Positions 1 to 5,046 of a stretch of DNA of 7,120 bases are shown piece after piece; the first letter of the stretch is position 1, and every line of letters starts with the position of its first letter. The translations under genes were made by a program, and so were the position numbers. The notes below the pieces were generated by a model. It made no database searches. It was given only the letters and a program-made list of their open reading frames with translations, and had not been told where the DNA came from. The stretch is from Nitrospinota bacterium (lineage in GTDB: Bacteria; Nitrospirota; Nitrospiria; Nitrospirales; UBA8639): assembly GCA_022561525.1 (NCBI GenBank), contig JADFRB010000095.1:1-7120 (forward strand). Reading direction: 5' to 3'.

Positions 1-249
1 CATACGCTCATGCTGCCGTTCCACCATCGCCGCGCGTTCTGCACGACCCTCCACCGCATTTTCGGTGATGGTTTGGCCTTTCAGCTGTTCTGCCCAACCA
101 GGAGATGGCAATGCCATTGCCACCTTTTGGGCAGGAGGGGAGGAATCTTGCGCATTGGCCATCGAGTTCATACCAAACAACATGGCACTTCCCCAAATCG
201 CCAAAGCGGCAGTCACTGTGAGTGTTATCCGTGTGCCGTGAAACATCAT
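1..249 (-). CDS. Exported protein of unknown function, N-terminal part only
   Basis: An open frame of 83 codons runs from a start near 249 off the left edge of the window. The product begins MMFHGTRITLTVTAALAIWG, with a basic start and a hydrophobic stretch at about residues 8-27, then MNSMANAQDSS, which looks like a signal peptidase I site after ANA. The mature part begins with a Pro/Ala-rich linker and turns into a charged, probably helical segment (residues about 65-83) ending ERAAMVERQHERM. Translation start: AAGGAGG lies at 254-260. It is 4 nt before the first ATG (249) and 7 nt before the second (246), so 246 may be the true start. I do not recognise the family; a periplasmic or outer-membrane location is inferred from the signal peptide alone. 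Confidence 0.75.
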   Translation of the reverse strand, partial: MMFHGTRITLTVTAALAIWGSAMLFGMNSMANAQDSSPPAQKVAMALPSPGWAEQLKGQTITENAVEGRAERAAMVERQHERM

Positions 250-291
250 CCGGCCTCCTTTACTTAATTTAGATTAATAAAAAATCCAAAT

Positions 292-305
292 CCCCTTAAA
301 AGGGG
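292..305. repeat. Small GC-rich hairpin in the leader of the exported-protein gene
   Basis: CCCCT-TAAA-AGGGG can form a 5-bp stem with a 4-nt loop. On the minus strand it lies about 45 nt before the start codon at 249 and is followed, after a few bases, by a T-rich stretch (ATTTTTTATTAAT, 274-286). It could be a weak terminator or attenuator ahead of the gene, but the stem is short and the T run does not follow directly. Confidence 0.35.
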
Positions 306-370
306 CATCATTATTCAATATGTGGATTTGACTTCAATCGCCCATCCATATCCGGCCTTTGTTGTAAAGA

Positions 371-444
371 GCCGGGGAAGGATCTTCCCTACAGGAGATT
401 GGGCATTTCGGAGGCCGGTCCATCACACCCAGTCCTTCCCCGGC
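371..444. repeat. 12-bp perfect inverted repeat with an alternative inner hairpin
   Basis: GCCGGGGAAGGA at 371-382 is exactly complementary in reverse to TCCTTCCCCGGC at 433-444, with a 50-nt spacer. The left arm can instead fold locally: GGGAAG (375-380) pairs with CTTCCC (384-389) around a 3-nt loop. The two folds exclude each other. On the minus strand this would lie in a long leader about 120-195 nt before the exported-protein gene. Function unknown: it could be a leader RNA element, or the remains of a small dispersed repeat. Confidence 0.6.
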
Positions 445-636
445 ATTAACCAAAGAGGTGCAACTAATATGCCACTGGCTTTCTGTAAAAGGACAGGCTA
501 AAATTTCTTTAATTTTCAAAGAGTTGTCAGGCTAGTCAACGAGACAGCGTTGGGAATGGGCTGACCGAAAATTCCACATAGTTAGACATGGCACTTAGAG
601 GAACCTTAAATGTTGAGGAAAATTAAGGAGTTATGA

Positions 637-654
637 TGTCTAATGAATTAGACA
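637..654. repeat. Operator-like palindrome TGTCTAAT-GA-ATTAGACA
   Basis: A perfect 8-bp inverted repeat with a 2-bp spacer. A third copy of the half-site TTAGACA lies at 582-588. The symmetry and AT-rich arms resemble a dimeric repressor site, but no promoter or target gene next to it is clear. The palindrome also overlaps the start of the 16-codon ORF that begins at 633/636. Confidence 0.4.
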
Positions 655-795
655 CCATGATGGTGGGATTGAGGCAAAATTGAACAACCGTGGCCTGGTC
701 TATATGGGCCCCCAAAAGACCGATGAGCAAAAAGGGCGACGGCTTCTGTTCGGCGCGAGATACAACAATTTTGGGAAGGGCTTTGGGCTGGATCG

Positions 796-2223
796 TTATG
801 AAGGGTCTGATTTAGCGGGACCAGGTTGAAAATTGTAGACCCGAAGCTTGTTATACAATGTGGCTCGGCTGATTTTCAGGAGGCGTGCGGCCCGCCGTTT
901 ATTCCCACCAGCTTCACGAAGGGCTTGAACAATTCGAGCCCTTTCCTCGGGCCCAGACTTCCCCACCGCCAAGAGATCGGAAGATTCTTGCGGTCGTGAG
1001 AGAAAGTGACAAAGACCCTGACTTGTGAGGACATCCTGGTCAGCCGTTACCACAGCGCGTTCAATCGCATTTTCTAATTCCCGGACATTTCCTGGCCAGG
1101 AATGATTGATGAGCACCTCGACGGTTTGTGGCTTGATGGCCAAAACCGGCTGGTTGTGCCTGCTGGCGGACCGCTCCAAAAAATAGCGCATGAGCAAGGG
1201 AATATCTTCCCTCCGCTCACGGAGCGGAGGAATATCCACGGGGAGGACGGCCAACCGATAATAGAGATCTTCCCGAAACGTATTCGTCTTCACCAGGTCG
1301 ACTAACGGCTTATTGGTCGCAGATATCACGCGCACATCAATATTAATCGATTGAGAGCTCCCGACCGGCTTAATCTCGCCTTCTTGGAGCACCCGGAGCA
1401 CTTTGGCCTGAAACATCAAACTGGTATTGGCAATTTCGTCCAAAAAAATGGTCCCACCGTGAGCTTCTTCGAACAGCCCCCTCCGGTCTGTTTCCGCTCC
1501 TGTAAACGCCCCTTGAACATGGCCAAACAGTTCACTTTCAATCAGCGTCTCTGGAAGGGACGCACAATCGACAACAATAAAGGGCCGATCTCGGCGTTTG
1601 CTTAACCGATGGATGGTCCTGGCCACGAGCTCTTTTCCAGTTCCACTCTCTCCCTGAAGGAGGACCGTTGCAGAACTGTTGGCAACCAGCCGAATCATTT
1701 CCATGACTTGTTGCATGGAAGGACTTTCTCCAATTAACTCATCAAGATCGTTGGCACCACTCTCATGGTGCTCTGCAGGCAAACTTTTTAAAAGCGGACG
1801 ATCTTTCCGCACTACGACTGTTTCCTTTGCCGTTCTCCCAATCATCAACACACAGCCAATTTCTCCTTGTATTCCCGACAGGACAAGCGATTGTGAAAAG
1901 GGGCATTGTGCATGTCGGGAGTTTGGCTGTTGTGTCATCTCATAAGGATTCCGATCACCGCCAACCTGAAGTACTGACTTCTCAGAACACGATTTGCAAG
2001 GTTCAGGAGGGGTTGGCGAAGAAACCTCTTTTCCTTGACTGTGTTCCAAAAGGGGGCACTCCGTGGCGAACTGCCTTGCCGCATCATTCGCATACACCAG
2101 TTCCCAAGAGGGGGAAATAATCATCACTGGTTCAGTAAGGTGTTCAGCTAGGAGGCCTAAGGAGTCAATCCGAGCAGAGAGAATGGGATCTTCCTGGGGT
2201 TTGCTGACAAACGATCCGGCCAT
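796..2223 (-). CDS. Sigma-54-dependent transcriptional activator (PAS, AAA+, Fis-type HTH)
   Basis: A 475-residue enhancer-binding protein that would use ATP hydrolysis to open sigma-54 RNA polymerase promoters. Residues about 20-130 form a PAS-like sensor (LAEHLTEPVMIISPSWELVY...). Residues 162-391 are the AAA+ core: Walker A GESGTGKE (191-198), intact sigma-54 contact loop GAFTGA (238-243), Walker B GGTIFLDE (256-263), and RLAVLPVDIPPLRER (323-337). Residues about 424-464 are a Fis-type helix-turn-helix (NKRRAARLLKISRATLYNKL). There is no receiver domain; a separate receiver is encoded just upstream (31-nt gap). The PAS region carries cysteines C56, C76, C79 and C107, including PCKSC, similar to cysteine patterns in some PAS sensors, so redox or metal sensing is possible. 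The ATG at 2223 is preceded by AAAGGA with 9-nt spacing. It is the last gene of the operon. Target genes are unknown; the divergent sigma-54-like promoters at 3759-4001 are the obvious candidates. Confidence 0.95.
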   Translation of the reverse strand: MAGSFVSKPQEDPILSARIDSLGLLAEHLTEPVMIISPSWELVYANDAARQFATECPLLEHSQGKEVSSPTPPEPCKSCSEKSVLQVGGDRNPYEMTQQPNSRHAQCPFSQSLVLSGIQGEIGCVLMIGRTAKETVVVRKDRPLLKSLPAEHHESGANDLDELIGESPSMQQVMEMIRLVANSSATVLLQGESGTGKELVARTIHRLSKRRDRPFIVVDCASLPETLIESELFGHVQGAFTGAETDRRGLFEEAHGGTIFLDEIANTSLMFQAKVLRVLQEGEIKPVGSSQSINIDVRVISATNKPLVDLVKTNTFREDLYYRLAVLPVDIPPLRERREDIPLLMRYFLERSASRHNQPVLAIKPQTVEVLINHSWPGNVRELENAIERAVVTADQDVLTSQGLCHFLSRPQESSDLLAVGKSGPEERARIVQALREAGGNKRRAARLLKISRATLYNKLRVYNFQPGPAKSDPS

Positions 2224-2254
2224 CGTATATGGTCCTTTGTAAATTAGGTTCCCT

Positions 2255-2689
2255 TTATTGGTGTGGAACCTGTGAATGCAGACACTGGTTGAAAGGACAA
2301 ACTTGCATCACGAGTGATTTGAGGTCTTCCATTCGAACCGGTTTATCAAAATATCCTGCCACTCCAAAGTCTTGGGTCACAGCCTTCGTCCGGGCATCAC
2401 CAAACGCCGTTACCACGATAATGGGACAATCAGGAAGGGCTGTTTTTAAACTTCGGATAAATTCAAACCCACCACACTTCATATTGAGATCTGTGATCAC
2501 CAGATTAGGAGGCCTCACTTTTAGCTGGGAAAAAGCCTCGACCCCATCCTTCGCATGAACCACACGACAACCCACCTCACTGAGTTCATCAACCAAGAGG
2601 CCTCTCATCGCAGCATCGTCATCCACGACCAAAATGACACAACAGTCGGATTGAATTATTTTGAGAGGAGCTCTTCCACTAATCATCAT
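2255..2689 (-). CDS. Single-domain response regulator (CheY-like receiver)
   Basis: A 144-residue protein consisting of one receiver domain that accepts phosphate from a histidine kinase. The acidic pocket VVDDD is at residues 21-25, the phospho-acceptor D67 lies in ITDLNM, the switch threonine is T94 (VVTAFGD), and the conserved lysine is K116 in FDKP. All catalytic positions are present. There is no output domain; the last about 15 residues (CPFNQCLHSQVPHQ) are a short cysteine-containing tail. The start at 2689 (or the next ATG, 2686) overlaps the last 11 nt of the upstream guanylyltransferase gene, which implies translational coupling. No Shine-Dalgarno is adjacent; see the hairpin at 2690-2722. 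Being next to an activator without its own receiver, it probably acts on that protein or its kinase, but this is inference. No histidine kinase gene lies in the window. Confidence 0.92.
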   Translation of the reverse strand: MMISGRAPLKIIQSDCCVILVVDDDAAMRGLLVDELSEVGCRVVHAKDGVEAFSQLKVRPPNLVITDLNMKCGGFEFIRSLKTALPDCPIIVVTAFGDARTKAVTQDFGVAGYFDKPVRMEDLKSLVMQVCPFNQCLHSQVPHQ

Positions 2690-3647
2690 GTATTACGCGC
2701 ACTGCGCGCGTAACGAGTTCCTGGGGAAACGCGGGGGAAATCCCCAGAGTTTCCAATGTGGTCATTATTCGATCAGGTTGCCCCCAGTCATTCCACACCA
2801 CGTCGTGAAGTTCAATGACTCCCACTCGTTCGGGAAATCTTTGAAGAAGGGCAGAGGAAAAGTTATAGTGCGGGAGCACTTTGTAGACTGCTTCTAACAC
2901 CATGCCCTCCTGAGAAGTCCCAATGGCCCGATCGAGTTCTTCAAAACAACCCATCAAATCAGGGAAAGCGTCATTCCCCAATGCCCAGAGCGTTTCCGCT
3001 TTAGCCGCAAATACGAGGGTGTTCCACAACCCCCCATTCTCCAGGGCTGTTTGCGCTTGATCGAGTGAAGGTTTCTCAATAAACGCCTCCACTCCATACA
3101 CGGTCACCCCTGGGGTCCGCCCTAGGGGTGGCCCAGGATGGATCCACCCGTAATCCAACTCGAGATGAGTCGGCGGAACCCCGAGGAGAATGACCCGGTC
3201 TCTTAATCGTTCGGCGCTCCAGACCGCCCGCCACACCATTTTCACAAAGCGATCCTCAGGATAGACGAAGTGATCTGAGGGGTAGACCACTACGGTCGCC
3301 CCGGGGTCCCACTTTCGCACGTAGGTTAAAGGAAGGAAGACTCCGGCAGCCGTATCGCGATTGGATGGCTGAAAGAGCATCCGGCCCCCGGTATGAGGCT
3401 CGACATGATCCCATAGAAATCTATGGTGATCCCGACTGACGACCGTCACCTTTTGATCATGACGAGTCAGCCGATCCGCACGATCCCACGTGTGCTGCAG
3501 CATGGACCGGGTTCCGACGAAGGTACAGAACTGTTTCGGTTTATGATATCCCAGCCATTGTTCAACGAACGGCCTAGTTCGTTGACCTTCTCCCCCGGCT
3601 AGAATGATCGACCACCGATGTTGTTCGATTCTTGGTTGGGCATTCAC
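2679..3647 (-). CDS. Sugar-phosphate nucleotidyltransferase, mannose-1-phosphate guanylyltransferase-like
   Basis: A 322-residue cytoplasmic enzyme that most likely joins GTP and mannose-1-phosphate (or a similar sugar phosphate) to make a nucleotide sugar for surface polysaccharide. Motifs: the nucleotide-binding signature LAGGEGQRTRP (16-26), KPKQF (36-40), a metal-binding aspartate in YPSDHFV (122-128), FIEKP (189-193), GLWNT (206-210), and WNDWGQP near the C-terminus (285-291). It lacks the C-terminal phosphomannose isomerase/cupin domain of the longer (about 470-residue) bifunctional ManC type. The start is GTG at 3647 behind a strong AAGGAGG with about 8-nt spacing. It is the first gene of the operon with the receiver (11-nt overlap) and the sigma-54 activator, an unusual partnership that suggests regulated polysaccharide synthesis. 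The exact sugar and nucleotide cannot be told from sequence alone. Confidence 0.85.
   Translation of the reverse strand: MNAQPRIEQHRWSIILAGGEGQRTRPFVEQWLGYHKPKQFCTFVGTRSMLQHTWDRADRLTRHDQKVTVVSRDHHRFLWDHVEPHTGGRMLFQPSNRDTAAGVFLPLTYVRKWDPGATVVVYPSDHFVYPEDRFVKMVWRAVWSAERLRDRVILLGVPPTHLELDYGWIHPGPPLGRTPGVTVYGVEAFIEKPSLDQAQTALENGGLWNTLVFAAKAETLWALGNDAFPDLMGCFEELDRAIGTSQEGMVLEAVYKVLPHYNFSSALLQRFPERVGVIELHDVVWNDWGQPDRIMTTLETLGISPAFPQELVTRAVRVIHDD
2690..2722 (-). promoter_or_regulatory. Hairpin that may bridge a distant ribosome site to the receiver start
   Basis: In the minus-strand RNA, UUACGCGC (2713-2706) and GCGCGUAA (2700-2693) form a perfect 8-bp stem with a 5-nt loop. It ends only 3 nt before the AUG at 2689. 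No purine-rich ribosome site lies between. AGGA at 2722-2719 sits 29 nt upstream in the linear sequence, but with the hairpin folded it would be about 8 nt from the AUG (5 nt plus 3 nt), a normal spacing. The element lies inside the coding end of the guanylyltransferase gene. The structure is seen in the sequence; the bridging role is inference. Confidence 0.45.
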
Positions 3648-3758
3648 TATTGGCTACCTCCTTCGGAACCCTTCTCTCAGGATGGTCCTGATTGAATGCC
3701 GGCCCACTGGAAGGGGATAACAATTTATACGACCGCTGAGAACTCTTTCTGTTATTTC

Positions 3759-3774
3759 TACAAGAATCATGCCA
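3759..3774 (-). promoter_or_regulatory. Candidate sigma-54 (-24/-12) promoter for the operon
   Basis: On the minus strand: TGGCATGATTCTTGTA. It matches the known consensus TGGCACG-N4-TTGC(A/T) at TGGCA, at the following G and at TTG..A, with T for C at two positions. The GG and TTG elements have the correct spacing. Transcription would begin near 3748, giving a leader of about 100 nt before the GTG at 3647. The operon encodes a sigma-54 activator, so autoregulation is plausible. Confidence 0.5.
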
Positions 3775-3857
3775 TTGGTCTTCTGACTCATTCCGATCAC
3801 TTAGCAAAGAAAAACGCGTTTGAACCTGCAGTGGATTGGAGCATTTAGCCCCAAATT

Positions 3858-3880
3858 ATTCTGGCGCAATGGGCCAGAAT
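3858..3880. promoter_or_regulatory. Inverted repeat, candidate activator (enhancer) site
   Basis: ATTCTGGC at 3858-3865 and GCCAGAAT at 3873-3880 form a perfect 8-bp inverted repeat with 7 bp between. Its centre is about 120 bp upstream of the predicted start from the minus promoter and about 140 bp upstream of the start from the plus promoter. This is the usual range for binding sites of Fis-type sigma-54 activators. That the activator at 796-2223 binds here is inference. Confidence 0.45.
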
Positions 3881-3985
3881 TCCCCAAGGTCAACGCATGA
3901 CTTCCAGTATTCTATAAAAACGTTTTCATCAACACCCAAACCCAAAGCTCAGAATGTTGTGCCCTTTTCAGCCCTTGTACCTTGC

Positions 3986-4001
3986 TGGCATGAATTTTGA
4001 T
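3986..4001 (+). promoter_or_regulatory. Candidate sigma-54 (-24/-12) promoter ahead of the cytochrome pseudogene
   Basis: TGGCATGAATTTTGAT matches TGGCACG-N4-TTGC(A/T) at TGGCA, G, TTG and the final T. The main deviation is A for C in the -12 element. It shares its first eight bases, TGGCATGA, with the divergent candidate at 3759-3774. Transcription would start near 4013, about 45 nt before the ATG at 4057. Confidence 0.42.
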
Positions 4002-4056
4002 TTTGTCAAGACTTCAGAAGGGTGCAAGGAACGAATGAGGCGAAAGGAGAACTGCA

Positions 4057-4332
4057 ATGAAACAGAACGTCAGATGGTTAGGAATTCTAACTATCCTTCT
4101 TCTGTGTTCCTTGGGAGTGGCTCCTAGGCCGGGGGAGGTCCAGGAATTTGGTAAGACCGTCTATGACCAGCATTGCCTTCGATATCACGGCACCAGGGGC
4201 CAGGGAGATGGACCGCAAACGAAATCATTGACGATCAAACCAGCCAATTTTTTCCCCCTGAATCTCGCATGAAAACAGACTGTCATTCGGTACATTCGCC
4301 CCCTTGTTCCCTATGAAAGGGACATTCAATAA
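4057..4332 (+). pseudogene. Decayed exported mono-haem c-type cytochrome
   Basis: The product starts with a signal peptide (MKQNVRWLGILTILLLCSLG) behind AAGGAG with 7-nt spacing, so translation initiation looks intact. The haem-binding region reads YDQHCLRYHGTRGQGDGP (37-54). This is the usual CxxCHGxxGxGDGP signature except that the second haem cysteine is tyrosine (codon TAT at 4183-4185, one transition from TGT). KPANFFPL (61-68) corresponds to the PANF segment of the family. A stop follows at 4270-4272. Right after it, in the same frame, VIRYIRPLVPYERDIQ resembles the C-terminal helix of such cytochromes and ends at 4330-4332. The middle part with the expected methionine ligand is missing. 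Three independent lesions (lost cysteine, internal stop, deletion) point to a dead gene. A short 71-residue peptide could still be made and exported. Confidence 0.8.
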
Positions 4333-4359
4333 ACCCGGATTCAGCAGTTGGAGGGTTGA

Positions 4360-5046
4360 TTCAGCCCAAGGGATTCACTTCTGTCTTATCAGGAAATATT
4401 TGGCGGATTTCTTGTAGCATTGGCCGCTGGAGGGCTCATTGGTCTGGAACGGCAGCAAGACCAGGCAGGGTCTCTGAAGCCTAGCATTGGAGGCGTCAGG
4501 ACCTTTCCCCTCATTGCTTTGGCTGGTTGCGCTCTCAGCACTCATTTCACACAGAATGGGGGTGTGGCCTATTTTGGGGGGGATACTCGTCGTGGGGACT
4601 TTCCTGGTGGTGTCATATTCCAAAGATTGGTCTCCGAATACCCCGTCGGGGCTCACAACTCCCATTGTAGCACTCATTACCTTTTTTCTTGGAGTGCTGG
4701 CCCTTCATCCAGATCTGCCATTAGACACCGGACCACGATACATGTTGATTGTGGCATGTGCGGCAGTCGTGATGGCTCTCCTTTCGTTCAAGGAACCCCT
4801 TCACCAAGTCATCCAACATGTTTCTGATGATGATATTTATGCAACCGCCAAGTTTGTCATTCTGACGCTGGTCGTGCTGCCACTTCTTCCAAATCAAACC
4901 TATGATCCCCTTGATGTATTGAATCCTTTTCACATTGGCCTCATGGTGGTTCTAGTCGCTGGAATAAGTTTTTTGGGGTACATTTCGTCTCGACTTGCCG
5001 GACCGAACGCAGGCTTGTTGGCCACTGGAATTCTGGCGATTATGTT
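4360..5046 (+). pseudogene. Broken MgtC/SapB-DUF4010 family membrane protein
   Basis: The frame opens after a stop at 4357-4359 and reads YQEIFGGFLVALAAGGLIGL followed by ER, typical of the MgtC N-terminus, then GGVRTFPLIALAGCALS. At a run of five G (4558-4562) the homology moves to the next frame: one G too many. There it continues VWPILGGILVVGTFLVVSYS, several hydrophobic helices, FVILTLVVLPLLPNQ, LNPFHIGLMVVLVAGISFLG and RLAGPNAGLLATGIL, the start of the DUF4010 core. Homology stops at about 5038-5046, where the IS element begins. The expected following helices (a GxxSST-like segment in relatives, from memory) are absent here and are not found beyond the IS. No good ATG or GTG start is visible; AAGGG at 4368-4372 precedes only a CTG at 4381. 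The function of the intact family, poorly known, is membrane-located. No product of normal length is possible. Confidence 0.82.

Larger units (their letters stand above)
250..795. other. Non-coding region with inverted repeats
   Basis: About 550 bp between the start of the left exported-protein gene and the stop of the sigma-54 activator gene, both on the minus strand. No frame here holds a convincing gene. It contains a small hairpin at 292-305, the long inverted repeat 371-444 and a palindrome at 637-654, each listed separately. A very short ORF, MMSNELDTMMVGLRQN, starts at 633 or 636 behind AAGGAG (625-630) and stops at 683. In the frame shifted by one base, an open stretch runs from about 647 to 829 (GLVYMGPQKTDEQKGRR and onward), which could be a decayed gene end. 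I could not find a clear Rho-independent terminator for the activator gene. Confidence 0.6.
3648..4056. other. Divergent intergenic control region
   Basis: About 410 bp between the minus-strand nucleotidyltransferase start and the plus-strand cytochrome start. It holds two divergent sigma-54-like promoters (3759-3774 minus, 3986-4001 plus) and an inverted repeat between them (3858-3880). I see no gene here. Upstream leaders would be about 100 nt for the operon and about 45 nt for the cytochrome gene. Confidence 0.6.

Noticed and set aside
334..519. A 61-residue minus-strand frame in the left non-coding region
   Set aside because: TTG start without a ribosome site, no motif, and it covers the inverted repeat that constrains its sequence.
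589..604. TGGCACTTAGAGGAAC as a sigma-54 promoter
   Set aside because: The -24 half fits but the -12 element (TTGC) is missing.
2229..2558. A 109-residue plus-strand open frame opposite the receiver gene
   Set aside because: The minus-strand receiver has all family residues; the plus frame is cysteine-rich and without motifs.
3574..3807. A 77-residue minus-strand frame overlapping the nucleotidyltransferase start
   Set aside because: Low-complexity, no motifs, and it would displace the well-placed GTG start and ribosome site at 3647.
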